A model generated the notes under the pieces. The model did not search any database. It saw only the letters and a list, made by a program, of their open reading frames with translations, and was not told where the DNA came from. A stretch of 64,000 nucleotides of DNA, from the NCBI GenBank assembly GCA_965216335.1, contig OZ244154.1:2232001-2296000 (forward strand). Direction: 5' to 3'. The stretch is from JAHEJE01 sp965216335 (lineage in GTDB: Bacteria; Pseudomonadota; Alphaproteobacteria; Rhizobiales; Aestuariivirgaceae). This document shows, piece by piece, positions 33,698 to 42,451 of the stretch (positions are counted from its first letter, which is position 1; each line of letters starts with the position of its first letter). A program made the translations under genes and the position numbers.

Positions 33698-35008
33698 TCA
33701 GCAATCCAGCGTCGTGTCGCGCTCCCATTGTGACAGGTGGTGGCAGTAGCTGTTCCAGTCCTTGGTGCGCAGCTTCACGTAGGCATCGCAGAACTCCGCG
33801 CCCAGTGCCTCTCGCAGAACCTTGTTCTTGGCGAAACCGCGCAGGGCATCGAGCAGGTTGAGCGGCAGTTTTTTGGCGCCTTTGACCTTGTGGCCGTCGG
33901 CATACATGTCGATGTCGAGCCGCTTGCCGGGATCTGCCTTGTTGGCGATGCCGTCGAGGCCCGCCGCCAGGATACCGGCCTGCAGCAGGTAAGGATTGGC
34001 GGCACCGTCGGCGAGGCGGTATTCGAACCGGCCGTCATCGGGAATGCGCACCATGTGGGTACGGTTGTTGCCACCGTAGGTGATGGTGTTCGGCGCCCAG
34101 GTCGCACCGGACGTGGTGACCGGAGCATTGATGCGCTTGTAGGAATTGACCGACGGATTGGTGATCGCCGTCAACGCCTCGGAATGCTTCATGATGCCGC
34201 CGAGGAAGCTGTAGCCGAGGGCCGAAACCCCGAGTTCGCCATTGTCGTCGTGGAACAGGTTCTGATTTCCGGTTGCCGCATCCCACACCGAAACGTGCAC
34301 ATGACAGCCGTTTCCGGTCAGGTGCTTGAACGGCTTGGGCATGAAAGTGGCGCGCAGGCCATGTTTTTCGGCGATCTCCTTGACCAGGAACTTGAAGAAC
34401 GCATGCTGGTCGGCGGTGGTCAGCGCATCGGCAAAATTCCAGTTGATCTCGAACTGGCCGTTGGCGTCTTCATGATCGTTCTGATACGGCCCCCAGCCGA
34501 GCTGGATCATCGTCGTACAGATTTCCGAGATCACATCATAACGCCGCATGATCGCCGACTGGTCGTAACAGGGCTTTTCGGCGATATCGCGCGGATCGGA
34601 AATGTCGGTGCCGTCGGCGTTGATCAGGTGGAACTCCGGCTCGACGCCCGACTTCATGATGTAGCCCTGGTCGGCTGCCTGCTTCATCATCTTCTTCAAC
34701 ACCACACGCGGCGCCTGATCGACAGTCTTGCCATCCATGACCGGGTCTCCTGCGACCCAAGCCACCTCGGGCTTCCATGGCAGTTGGATGACCGAGTCGC
34801 CGTCCGGCATCGACAGCATGTCTGGGTCGCCCGGCGTCATGTCGAGCCATGAGGCAAAGCCGGCAAACCCGGCGCCGTTCTTCTGCGCCCCGGCTATCGC
34901 TTCGGCCGGCACCAGCTTGGCGCGCTGGGCGCCGAACAGGTCGGTAAAGTTGACCAGAAAGAATTTCACCCCGTTGTCGGCTGCGAACTTCGCCAGATCA
35001 GTTGCCAT
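33698..35008 (-). CDS. glnT: Glutamine synthetase-like ligase, GlnT/GmaS type
   Basis: 436 residues, the size of the rhizobial GlnT (type III) group and of gamma-glutamylmethylamide synthetase (GmaS), which are close homologues. Metal and glutamate sites are recognisable in GVEPEFHL, the GCHVHVSVWD stretch, and NRTHMVRIPDDGRFEYRLADG. It should join ammonia, or methylamine, to glutamate using ATP. Sequence alone does not separate the two. The glx and sox genes nearby make either a GS-GOGAT-like ammonium route or an N-methylglutamate-like route plausible. A cupin regulator gene lies 251 bp upstream on the same strand, and AmtB is further upstream. Confidence 0.85.
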   Translation of the reverse strand: MATDLAKFAADNGVKFFLVNFTDLFGAQRAKLVPAEAIAGAQKNGAGFAGFASWLDMTPGDPDMLSMPDGDSVIQLPWKPEVAWVAGDPVMDGKTVDQAPRVVLKKMMKQAADQGYIMKSGVEPEFHLINADGTDISDPRDIAEKPCYDQSAIMRRYDVISEICTTMIQLGWGPYQNDHEDANGQFEINWNFADALTTADQHAFFKFLVKEIAEKHGLRATFMPKPFKHLTGNGCHVHVSVWDAATGNQNLFHDDNGELGVSALGYSFLGGIMKHSEALTAITNPSVNSYKRINAPVTTSGATWAPNTITYGGNNRTHMVRIPDDGRFEYRLADGAANPYLLQAGILAAGLDGIANKADPGKRLDIDMYADGHKVKGAKKLPLNLLDALRGFAKNKVLREALGAEFCDAYVKLRTKDWNSYCHHLSQWERDTTLDC

Positions 35009-35259
35009 TGCTCAATTCCCCATCTTCTTCATTTGGCTTTTCACCAGGCTTCACGATTTCAAAGACTACAATATCCCGCTAGTGCCTCGTCCAGTCCGCA
35101 AGCGCCCTGCCGTCGCCGATTTTCATCAGTTGAAACCGGCAACTGTTACCGGCCGCTTGCCCTGCCTCTCGCGAAACAATTCTCATTGTCCCGAAGCTAT
35201 CAGGCAGCGGATGTTGGTTCAACTCTTGTTACAAATAATTTACTGCAGAGAAACAGAGT

Positions 35260-35892
35260 TTACTCATTGCGGTTGTAGGTGATGACCGACAGGAATGTGA
35301 TCGGCAGCTTTCGCAACTCATCGGGTCCGTGTGGTGCATCGGCATCGAAATAGAGCGAGTCGCCCGGTTCGAGCACATAGGTCTTGCTGCCATGGCGGTA
35401 GCCGACCTCACCCTCCAGCATATAGATGAACTCAAGCCCGGCATGCTGAAAGATCGGGAACACGTCCGCTTTTTCGGTGAGTTTGATCAGATATGGCTCA
35501 ACCACCAGCGAACCGCTCGGGGTATGCCCCAGCAGCTGGTACTGATGCCCGGCCCGCGTGCCGCGCCGTTCGATCGTCAACCCCTGCCCGGACTTGACAT
35601 GGACAGCGTCGCGCTCTTCTTCAAAACCCTTGAACAGCGATGTCACGGGCACGTTCAAAGCCCGGGCCAATGCTTGCAGAGTGGTCAGAGAGGGAGACGT
35701 CTGGCCGTTTTCGATCTTTGACAGCATCCCGGCGGAGATCGCACTGTCGCGTGCCAGCTCACTGATCGTGATGCCGAGTTTTTCGCGCAACGCATGCACC
35801 TGCCGGCCAATCGCCCGCTCCAGCATCCGCTCATCGCCGTCCTGCCCCTTGTGCGGATTCTGTTTGAGGCCTGCCCCCTGCTTTGCGTTCAC
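35260..35892 (-). CDS. XRE-cupin transcription regulator
   Basis: 210 residues. The N-terminal helix-turn-helix (about 27-85: REKLGITISELARDSAISAG) is of the XRE/HTH_3 type; the C-terminal half is a cupin (residues about 130-205, HAGLEFIYMLEGEVGYRHG and LEPGDSLYFDADAPHG) that may bind a small effector. Such regulators commonly control amine, glutamine and putrescine-type metabolism in alphaproteobacteria. The start is GTG 35892. It is placed between the amt set and glnT on one strand, so it is the natural candidate to control one or both. In its 251-bp downstream gap TTTACT occurs twice about 22 bp apart, possibly a binding site. Confidence 0.86.
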   Translation of the reverse strand: MNAKQGAGLKQNPHKGQDGDERMLERAIGRQVHALREKLGITISELARDSAISAGMLSKIENGQTSPSLTTLQALARALNVPVTSLFKGFEEERDAVHVKSGQGLTIERRGTRAGHQYQLLGHTPSGSLVVEPYLIKLTEKADVFPIFQHAGLEFIYMLEGEVGYRHGSKTYVLEPGDSLYFDADAPHGPDELRKLPITFLSVITYNRNE

Positions 35893-35973
35893 CGGTTCAC
35901 GCTCCCTATGACACGGTCAAGTTGTCTTCATGCAAAGCACTGTATCAGTGTCAAAGCTGTTTCCTCAAAGGAA

Positions 35974-35995
35974 AACCGGCCCCTGAGGGCCGGTT
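35974..35995 (-). terminator. Rho-independent-type terminator after the amt set
   Basis: AACCGGCCC pairs perfectly with GGGCCGGTT around a four-base loop; on the minus strand TTTTCC follows. It lies just downstream of the small membrane gene (36023-36241), ending the amtB transcript. Confidence 0.65.
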
Positions 35996-36022
35996 CAGAT
36001 CACGTATCAATGTCAAGCGCGG

Positions 36023-36241
36023 CTAATAACGGTCAATCGCCGCCCGGGCATGATCGCCGCTGGCGTCCATGTCCATTTCATGACGCACCTCGTTGGCTTC
36101 CTGACGCAGCTGGACAACATGCCAGATGATCCAGAATGCCAGGCCGGCAATGTACAGCAGGCCCTCCGCCCCGGCGAAGGGATACACCCCTTCGACTTTC
36201 GCGAGATCGACCGCCCAGCTTTCCATTCCATTCGTAGACAT
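36023..36241 (-). CDS. Small single-pass membrane protein next to amtB
   Basis: 72 residues: a polar N-terminus, one membrane segment (GLLYIAGLAFWIIWHVVQL, about residues 27-45) and a charged tail (RQEANEVRHEMDMD). The start is ATG 36241, with the preceding AGGAGATA as ribosome-binding site. It lies 29 bp downstream of amtB and upstream of a terminator, so it is co-transcribed. Small membrane partners beside ammonium transporters occur in several alphaproteobacteria, but I know of no assigned function; a regulatory or assembly role for Amt is a guess. It is too hydrophobic in its centre and too well placed to be a chance frame. Confidence 0.75.
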   Translation of the reverse strand: MSTNGMESWAVDLAKVEGVYPFAGAEGLLYIAGLAFWIIWHVVQLRQEANEVRHEMDMDASGDHARAAIDRY

Positions 36242-36270
36242 CAGTTATCTCCTTTCAATGTCTGGACGGC

Positions 36271-37632
36271 TCAAGAGACCATGGCCTTTTCAGCCTCACG
36301 GATTTCATCAAGCGCATCGCGATAGGCTTCCTCTTCCTCGAAGTCGAGGCCCTCGAGTTCGACCTTGCGCGGGATGCGCAGGATGCCGAAACCATCGAGG
36401 ATCTTCGAGGCGATGAACGCCGGAAGGAAACCGAGTACACCAAACATGATGATCGCACCGACGAACATGCCCAGCGGGTTGATCGCCGCGTAGCCTTCAT
36501 ATGGCGAAGACGGCTGACCCCACAGCATGAAGCCGCAGATGATCAGACCGAGGAAACCGGCGTAACCATGCACGGCAACTGCGCCGACCGCATCGTCGAT
36601 CTTGAACTTGCGCTCGACCCAGAAATGCGCCTTGTAGGCGAACCAGGCACCCACGCCGCCGATCAGCATCGACTGTATGGGATGATACAGATCATTGCCG
36701 GCCGAGGCGCAGATGACACCGGCCAGGCCGCCTGAATAGGTCCAGAACGGGTCGCCCTTCGACACCATGAAGGCCACCATCAGACCGCCCGACAGAGACA
36801 TAAGGAAGTTGAAGGTGATGGCCGACAGGGTCGTCGGTGCCAGATAGATGTTGGTCGCTGTCCAGGTTTCACCGGTGATCTGACCGCCAATGCCTTCCGG
36901 CGAAATGATCGGCACGTTGCACGCAGCGTAAAAGCCCCAGAAGCCGGTGTAGATCAGGAACAGACCGAGCGTCACCAGCCAGGTGTTGTGCGGCGGGATA
37001 TCGCGCGGCGTGCCATCGGGGCGGAACTTGCCGAGACGTGGCCCGAGCACGACGAGAACACCAAGCGCAAAGCCGCCGGCGATCGCATGGATAACGCCCG
37101 ATGCATATGCGTCGTGATAGCCGAGCAGTTTGACCATCCAGCCATCCCAGTGCCAGCCCCAGGCCGCATCGATGATCCAGGTGCAAGACCCGATCAGCAC
37201 CGCCAGCAGCCAGAAAGCACCGGACCGGATGCGTTCGATAACGGCACCCGACACGATCGATGCCGCGGTCCAGGAGAACAGCAGGAATGCCGCCCAGAAC
37301 ACGCCGTTGATTCGGTCTGACAGGTTGGTGCCCATGTTGTCGTCCCACGGACGTGCGCCTTCGGCGGCGGCAAAATCGATGCCCTTGCCTTCGAAGATCC
37401 ACGGCCCGTTCGGGAAGGCGAAATAGATCCACCAGCCGAAGAAGAAGAACGTCACGGTCACCAGCGGGATCACCATTGTGTTCTTCATCAGTGTGTGAAG
37501 ATGGTTCCTGCGCCGGCTCGCGGCGACTTCATACAGACAAAAGCCCACATGAATCAGGAACATGAAAACAACGGTTACCCAGTAGTAGAACTCGGTAAAC
37601 ACCGTCGTCAGTGCGTCTAAGTTGTTTCCCAT
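36271..37632 (-). CDS. amtB: Ammonium transporter
   Basis: 453 residues with eleven or so membrane segments. The conserved pore histidine pair is His182 (SGVIHAIAGG) and His355 (GAVAVHGYAG). Family hallmarks SCTWIIDAAWGW (about 149-160) and VICASAGNDLY are present. The cytoplasmic C-terminal tail is long and acidic (LEGLDFEEEEAYRDALDEIREAEKA) rather than ending in the usual GlnK-binding residues only. The protein conducts ammonium or ammonia into the cell. It is preceded by a long gap without genes and followed by a small membrane gene. No clear sigma-54 -24/-12 element was found upstream; nitrogen control remains likely from family knowledge. Confidence 0.93.
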   Translation of the reverse strand: MGNNLDALTTVFTEFYYWVTVVFMFLIHVGFCLYEVAASRRRNHLHTLMKNTMVIPLVTVTFFFFGWWIYFAFPNGPWIFEGKGIDFAAAEGARPWDDNMGTNLSDRINGVFWAAFLLFSWTAASIVSGAVIERIRSGAFWLLAVLIGSCTWIIDAAWGWHWDGWMVKLLGYHDAYASGVIHAIAGGFALGVLVVLGPRLGKFRPDGTPRDIPPHNTWLVTLGLFLIYTGFWGFYAACNVPIISPEGIGGQITGETWTATNIYLAPTTLSAITFNFLMSLSGGLMVAFMVSKGDPFWTYSGGLAGVICASAGNDLYHPIQSMLIGGVGAWFAYKAHFWVERKFKIDDAVGAVAVHGYAGFLGLIICGFMLWGQPSSPYEGYAAINPLGMFVGAIIMFGVLGFLPAFIASKILDGFGILRIPRKVELEGLDFEEEEAYRDALDEIREAEKAMVS

Positions 37633-38119
37633 GGAGTCTCCCCCCTATGTGTGGGCAAGCGCGACCGGAACCTTTTCCGTTCTCGAAACTGGCTCGCAAC
37701 CCGCTTCCAAACCGGCAATCCTCCCAAGTAGCCGCTTGCCCTGTTTCTACCTGTTGCGCGCCCGGTCAGCGGGCCCGGCGTTGCAGACTGTACAGACCAG
37801 CTGCAGCCCCCGCACCGGCCCAATCCATCCTACGAAATTGTGCCTGGCCCGAAGCGGCGGACACACGGCGAACCTTGCACAAGCTTGCATGAAGATCAAA
37901 CTTCTTTCCCCAGGGTGAAATTCGGGGTTGTCTGCCGCAGCTTGTGCATCGCCCGCCAGCCCGCGCAAGTTCCGAAAAATCCAACCTTGCAACTGGTGTG
38001 GACGGTGTTTGCGCGGCCATGGTGAATTCTGACTCGGTTTACAGCCAAAAGCAAACCAATTCTGACCAAATGCAACCAATTCTGGCCTTGGCCGGAAGAT
38101 GCCGGAACTTCTAAGACCC
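37633..38119. other. 487-bp gap upstream of amtB with spaced direct repeats
   Basis: No believable gene. The left part must carry the amtB promoter. At the right, AATTCTG occurs at 38024-38030, 38058-38064 and 38078-38084; the last two are in the longer repeats GCAAACCAATTCTGACC and GCAACCAATTCTGGCC, about 21 bp apart (two helix turns), suggestive of a protein-binding array. A minus-strand frame at 37747-38079 is judged non-coding. Confidence 0.5.
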
Positions 38120-38500
38120 TTACCGCGGCTTGCGGCTCAAGAAGCGGCTGAGCCTGACCACCGCCCGAACGTGTTCGCCATCCATGATCAGCTCGCCATT
38201 CTGATATGCCGCAACCTTGAAGGTGAAACCGCCGTCCTGGCCGACCAGCTCGGCGCGGACATCGACCGCCCGGCCTGGAAATGCCGCCGCACGATGCTGC
38301 AGCCGGAAACCGGTCCCGACACTGGCTTCACCCTCCTCGAAGCACGGCTCCAGCAGACGGTGACAGGCCATCTCGAGATAGCCGATCGTTGCCGGCGAGG
38401 AGACCACGTCGACCCCGGCATTGCCAATGTCGGATGCCAGATCGCCAGCCCCCGGCATGACATCGCCTTGGTAGACCGCACCCGTGTCAATCTTCTTCAT
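38120..38500 (-). CDS. FlK-like hotdog thioesterase
   Basis: 126 residues of the hotdog fold. SSPATIGYLEMACHRLLEPCFEEGEASVGTGF resembles the active-site helix region of the FlK (fluoroacetyl-CoA thioesterase)-like family. Such proteins split acyl-CoA esters; the natural substrate here is unknown, and resistance to fluoroacetate is not implied. ATG 38500 (MKKIDTGAVYQ). It lies 11 bp downstream of an SDR gene on the same strand, so the two form a small operon that may handle an alcohol or acyl-CoA. No other acyl-CoA gene is adjacent. Confidence 0.75.
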   Translation of the reverse strand: MKKIDTGAVYQGDVMPGAGDLASDIGNAGVDVVSSPATIGYLEMACHRLLEPCFEEGEASVGTGFRLQHRAAAFPGRAVDVRAELVGQDGGFTFKVAAYQNGELIMDGEHVRAVVRLSRFLSRKPR

Positions 38501-38511
38501 GATGCCTCAAT

Positions 38512-39279
38512 TCACGTTGCACACCAGCCGCCATCGACCAGCAGGTTGACGCCTGTCACATAGGACGCGGCATCGCTGGCCAGAAACACCGAGGGTCCGA
38601 CCATCTCTTCTACGTCGCCGATCCGCCGCAGCGGCGTGCGGGCAATGATGTCTGCCTGACCTTCTGCCACGATCTCCTCGCTGGCCGGATTCATCTGATG
38701 ATTGGTGTAACCGGGGTTGATGGCATTGACCCTGATGCCGTGCGCACCCAGTTCGCCGGCCAGGCCGCGCACCAGCGCATCGATCCCGCCCTTTGCGGCA
38801 CAGTACGGCGTGAGATGCTCGAACGCCGCAACCGAGGCATTCGATGAGGTGAACACAATCGCACCACCGCCACCCTGGGCAATGAACCGCTTCGCCGCGG
38901 CCTGCGCGCACATGAACGCGCCATGCAGATTGCCGCGCACCACGGTGTCGAATTCTTCGGCGCTGAAGTCCAGCACCGGCTGGGTGATGTCGATACCGGC
39001 ATTGGCATGCAGAATGTCGATCCGGCCATAGCGCTCCGCCGCCGCATTGATGAGTCGGTCGACCTGACAGGCATCCGTCACGTCACAGGCCACCCCCATC
39101 GCCCGGCCTCCGGCCTCGCCGATCGCCTGCGCCGTCGCCGCCGCGCCTGCCCCATCGCGCGAGCAGCCGGCCACCGCCGCGCCGGCCGCCGCATAGCCAT
39201 GCGCCAGCGCTTTTCCGATACCCCGGCTGGTGCCGGTCACCACCGCCACCTTGCCGGACAAATCGAACAACCCCGTCAT
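38512..39279 (-). CDS. Short-chain dehydrogenase/reductase
   Basis: 255 residues from ATG 39279, which follows GGGAGG. Classical SDR features: TGTSRGIG cofactor loop (about 13-20), NAG (HANAGID), catalytic Ser in TSSNAS and Tyr-x3-Lys in PYCAAKGG. In this last motif Y-C-A-A-K is intact. It oxidises or reduces a small alcohol or ketone with NAD(P); substrate unknown. The gene is upstream of the thioesterase gene (11-bp gap) and divergent from a second SDR gene at 39422, with 142 bp between the two starts that must contain both promoters. The divergent pair may act on consecutive steps. Confidence 0.85.
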   Translation of the reverse strand: MTGLFDLSGKVAVVTGTSRGIGKALAHGYAAAGAAVAGCSRDGAGAAATAQAIGEAGGRAMGVACDVTDACQVDRLINAAAERYGRIDILHANAGIDITQPVLDFSAEEFDTVVRGNLHGAFMCAQAAAKRFIAQGGGGAIVFTSSNASVAAFEHLTPYCAAKGGIDALVRGLAGELGAHGIRVNAINPGYTNHQMNPASEEIVAEGQADIIARTPLRRIGDVEEMVGPSVFLASDAASYVTGVNLLVDGGWCAT

Positions 39280-39421
39280 GACGCCTCCCAACAGCAAAGG
39301 GCCAGCCTACAGCGGCGCAATCCGGCAGACCAGCCCCGCAAAATCGCCACTTGCGGTGGCCCGGGCAAATTTGCCATGGTCGCGCCACAACAAGGTGCCC
39401 GCACAGCCACGGAGAACGAAC

Positions 39422-40177
39422 ATGACAGGACGGGTCGAAGGCAAGACAGCACTCGTCACCGCGGCCGCAGCCGGCATCGGCCGGGCGAGCGCCCTGGCAT
39501 TGGCAAGCGAGGGCGCCAGGGTGTTTGCCAGCGACATCGACGCCGATGGCCTGGCATCGCTTGCAAGCCAAGACGCCCGCATCACCACGGTGCACCTGGA
39601 CGTGCTCAGTGACGATGACATTTCAGCGGCAAAGCAGCGCGTCGGTGCGCCGGACGTGCTGTTCAACTGTTCGGGCTTCGTCCATCACGGCACCATCCTA
39701 GATTGCGACGAGGACAGCTGGGATTTCTCGTTCAATCTCAACATCAAGGCCCACTATCGGATGATCAGGGCCTTCCTGCCGGACATGATTGCAGCAGGCG
39801 GCGGCTCGATCATCAACATGTCGTCGGTCGTATCCAGCATCAAGGGAACGCCGAACCGCTTTGCCTACGGCGCCACCAAGGCCGCCGTCATCGGCCTCAC
39901 CAAGGCCATCGCCATCGATCACATCAAGGACGGCATCCGCTGCAATGCCGTGTGCCCCGGCACCATCGACACCCCGTCGCTGCGCGAGCGCATCGTCGAA
40001 CTGGGCAAGGAGATGGGCGGCTACGACAAGGCCCGCGAGGTGTTCGTCGCCCGTCAGCCCACCGGCCAGCTTGCCGGTCCTGAGGAGGTTGCAGCAGTCG
40101 TCGTCTTCCTCGCCAGCAACGAAAGCTCATTCGTCACCGGCCAGACCCATATCGTCGACGGCGGCTGGGCGATTTGA
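39422..40177 (+). CDS. DHRS6/BDH2-like short-chain dehydrogenase
   Basis: 251 residues. GAGVAAAA-type cofactor loop (TAAAAGIGR), catalytic Ser in NMSSVVSS and YGATKAA follow the SDR plan. The central stretch VLFNCSGFVHHGTILDC and the DWDFS-like WDFSFNLN resemble human BDH2/DHRS6 closely as I recall it; that enzyme was described as a hydroxybutyrate dehydrogenase and more recently as a 4-oxo-proline reductase. Bacterial relatives also oxidise sugar acids such as keto-deoxy-fuconate. The true substrate is open. ATG 39422 is preferred to an upstream extension that overlaps the divergent SDR gene. Converges on the lipoprotein gene, 39 bp between stops. Confidence 0.83.
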   Translation: MTGRVEGKTALVTAAAAGIGRASALALASEGARVFASDIDADGLASLASQDARITTVHLDVLSDDDISAAKQRVGAPDVLFNCSGFVHHGTILDCDEDSWDFSFNLNIKAHYRMIRAFLPDMIAAGGGSIINMSSVVSSIKGTPNRFAYGATKAAVIGLTKAIAIDHIKDGIRCNAVCPGTIDTPSLRERIVELGKEMGGYDKAREVFVARQPTGQLAGPEEVAAVVVFLASNESSFVTGQTHIVDGGWAI

Positions 40178-40216
40178 ACCGCTGACGCCCAGGCCAGATC
40201 AGCCTTGGGGAAATTG

Positions 40217-40585
40217 TTATGACGCCGGGGCCGAGCCTTTTGCGTCGAACAGCACGCTCACCTGCGGGTCTTCGATGCCGCCGTTGCTCAGTTTCTGCGA
40301 CAGGCGGGACTTGACCTCGGCAAGGGTGAGGCCGCCCACCGGCACGATGCCGATATTCGACAGGTCGATATTGCCGGCCGCATCGATTTCATAATCGCCG
40401 GAAATCGTTTCCTGACCCAACACCACGACCTTCAGCCCGTCGCCGGCCGACAGACGATACTCATAGGCTGGCGATGTGAAGGACGAGGTCTGCGGGATGC
40501 TGGTAATCGGGTCGGGCTCAACCGACGAACAGCCGGTCAACAATGCAGCCAGGCCGGCAGCCAGCCAGACAGTAAACGAGTTCAT
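40217..40585 (-). CDS. Short polysaccharide-export lipoprotein (Poly_export domain)
   Basis: 122 residues from ATG 40585 (MNSFTVWLAAGLAALLTGC). The lipobox LLTGC predicts lipidation at Cys19. The mature part is a single polysaccharide-export domain (about 45-115: YRLSAGDGLKVVVLGQETISGDYEIDAAG), as in Wza/GumB/ExoF-type outer-membrane channels, but the SLBB repeats and C-terminal helix of Wza are missing, so it is much shorter than a full exporter. No polysaccharide biosynthesis genes flank it. It may be an accessory or periplasmic adaptor. A longer in-frame start at 40603 is possible. Confidence 0.78.
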   Translation of the reverse strand: MNSFTVWLAAGLAALLTGCSSVEPDPITSIPQTSSFTSPAYEYRLSAGDGLKVVVLGQETISGDYEIDAAGNIDLSNIGIVPVGGLTLAEVKSRLSQKLSNGGIEDPQVSVLFDAKGSAPAS

Positions 40586-40768
40586 CGGATTGAAAGTCGC
40601 CATGCACCCCAATGCGCCCACCGGCGCGTTCCCGTTGTTGCCGCTGCCGCACGTGCATCCCCGCGAACGCACCGCGCAGACACCAAACCGGCCGGAGTCC
40701 CCCTCCGCCAACACCCTTTTGCCTCTAATTCGCCATGCTGGCAACAATAAGGCGCAGGTGCCGCAACG

Positions 40769-42016
40769 TCATGCGGCAATCTGCATGCCGTCGAGCGGGA
40801 TCGCCGGCTTGCGGCCGGCAATGAGGTCCGCGGTGATGCGCGCCGCACCGTGGCTCATGGTCCAGCCCATATGCCCCTGGCCGGTGTTGTACCACAGGTT
40901 TTCGTGCCGGCCGCGCCCGAGGATGGGTGTGCCCTGAGGCGTCATCGGTCGCAGACCGGCCCAGTAGTCTGGCCGGTCATAGTCGGCCGCATCGGGAAAC
41001 AGGTTGCGCGCCATCTTCATCATGTGCCGGAAATCCTTCGGCGAATGCGACCGGTCATAACCGGAAAACTCCGCCGTCGCCGTGATCCGCATGCGCTCGC
41101 CGAGCGGGCAATAGGCGACCAGATTTTCCTCATCCACTCCGCCGATCGCCGGCACATCGTTGCGCCCCGCCGTCGGCACCGTCGCCGAGTAGCCCTTCAC
41201 CGGATAGATCGGCAGGTCGACGCCGAGCTGGCGCACCAGGTGCGGGCTGTAGATACCGAGGCTGAGCACGATGGCGTCACCCGCATGACGCGCCTTATCG
41301 GTCACCACCGCCGCAACGCGATCCGCGTCCACCTCCAGCCGCTCGATATTCTCTGCAAAGCAGAAGGTTACACCGGCGTCTTTCAACCAGTCCGTCAGCC
41401 CTTGCGCGAATATGCGGCAATCGCCGCTTTCGTCATCCGGCGCATAGATCGCTCCAGCCAGTTCGCCCGACACGCGAGCCAAAGCCGGATCCCGCGCTGC
41501 AATTTCTTGCGCCGCCAGTGTCTCGAGCCGCACGCCGGCATCCGTCAGCACCTTTGTCCTTGCCACCGCGCCCGCGAAGATAGACGGTGTGCGATAGAGA
41601 TAGAGCAGGCCGCCGGCCCGTCCATCATACGCGACACCGGTCTTGGCCAGCGTATCGTGAAACACCTCCAGCGAGTATCTGCACAGCCGGGCCTTGCGCG
41701 AGGTATTGAGGTTGGCACGCTCGGCGGTGCATTCGCGCCAGAACGCCCACATCCATTTCAGGAACGCCGGATCGAGGCTCGGCCTCAGCCGCAGCGCCTG
41801 GTCGTTGCGCCACAGCGACTTGAGCAGGATGCCCGGTGCAGCCGGCGAACCCCAGGCATATGAATGGCCCGGTGCAAAAAGTCCGGCATTGGCGTAGCTT
41901 GTAAAGTTCGCCGCTTCCGGTTCACGGTCGATCACCGTGACGTCGAACCCGTCACGCAAAAGCTGATAAGCTGTGGTGACGCCGGCGATCCCGGCGCCGA
42001 GCACCAGTGCCTTCAT
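40769..42016 (-). CDS. dadA: D-amino acid dehydrogenase-type FAD oxidoreductase
   Basis: 415 residues of the DAO family. The FAD-binding start is LVLGAGIAGVTTAYQLLRDG, and the C-terminal GHMGWTMSHGAA region is typical of DadA. It should oxidise a D-amino acid to the imino acid, passing electrons to the membrane chain. Gene ridA lies 11 bp upstream on the same strand; RidA-family proteins hydrolyse imino acids to oxo acids and ammonia, so the pair forms a logical unit releasing ammonia. Further upstream on the same strand are the glx genes, likely part of the same transcript. Confidence 0.87.
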   Translation of the reverse strand: MKALVLGAGIAGVTTAYQLLRDGFDVTVIDREPEAANFTSYANAGLFAPGHSYAWGSPAAPGILLKSLWRNDQALRLRPSLDPAFLKWMWAFWRECTAERANLNTSRKARLCRYSLEVFHDTLAKTGVAYDGRAGGLLYLYRTPSIFAGAVARTKVLTDAGVRLETLAAQEIAARDPALARVSGELAGAIYAPDDESGDCRIFAQGLTDWLKDAGVTFCFAENIERLEVDADRVAAVVTDKARHAGDAIVLSLGIYSPHLVRQLGVDLPIYPVKGYSATVPTAGRNDVPAIGGVDEENLVAYCPLGERMRITATAEFSGYDRSHSPKDFRHMMKMARNLFPDAADYDRPDYWAGLRPMTPQGTPILGRGRHENLWYNTGQGHMGWTMSHGAARITADLIAGRKPAIPLDGMQIAA

Positions 42017-42027
42017 TCGCCTGCTGC

Positions 42028-42381
42028 CTAAAGGGCGGCTTCAACCATGATCTCGACGTCGAACTTGGGCAGCGCCAGCTTCGACTCGACACAAGCCCTG
42101 ACCGGCGTGTTGCCCGGCGATACCCAGGCGTCCCACACCTCGTTCATCTCGCCGAACCTGTTCATGTCGGTAATCCAGATGGTCGCCTTGAGCAGTTTTG
42201 ACTTGTCGGTTCCGGCCCGCGCCAGCAGTTCGTCAATCTGCTGCAGGATTTCCGCGGTCTGTTCGGCCACACTTTCGCTGCCTGTTGCGGAATTGGCGAC
42301 CTGTCCGGCGGTATAGACGACACCGTTATAGGTCACCACCTGGCTCATGCGGGCGCCGACATCAAGACGTTCTATGGACAT
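42028..42381 (-). CDS. RidA-family (YjgF/YER057c/UK114) imine deaminase
   Basis: 117 residues. The RidA features VYTAGQVANS near residue 24, the central LLKATIWITDM and the C-terminal RACVESKLALPKFDVEIMVEAAL with the conserved Arg (Arg of VRACVE) fit the active branch. Such trimeric enzymes hydrolyse reactive 2-iminoacids. Placement between glxD (stop at 42452, 70 bp before) and dadA (11 bp after) strongly suggests it processes the imine made by DadA. Start ATG 42381, MSIERLDVG. Confidence 0.9.
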   Translation of the reverse strand: MSIERLDVGARMSQVVTYNGVVYTAGQVANSATGSESVAEQTAEILQQIDELLARAGTDKSKLLKATIWITDMNRFGEMNEVWDAWVSPGNTPVRACVESKLALPKFDVEIMVEAAL

Positions 42382-42451
42382 GCATCATCCCTCTCTGCTG
42401 AAGTTTTGCAGCACAGACTAGCGTGTTTGCGCCGGTAAGGCGATGCGGCAA

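Noticed and set aside
37747..38079. A 110-residue minus-strand frame in the gap before amtB
   Set aside because: No ribosome-binding site, many rare-residue clusters, no domain; it also spans the direct repeats, so coding is unlikely.
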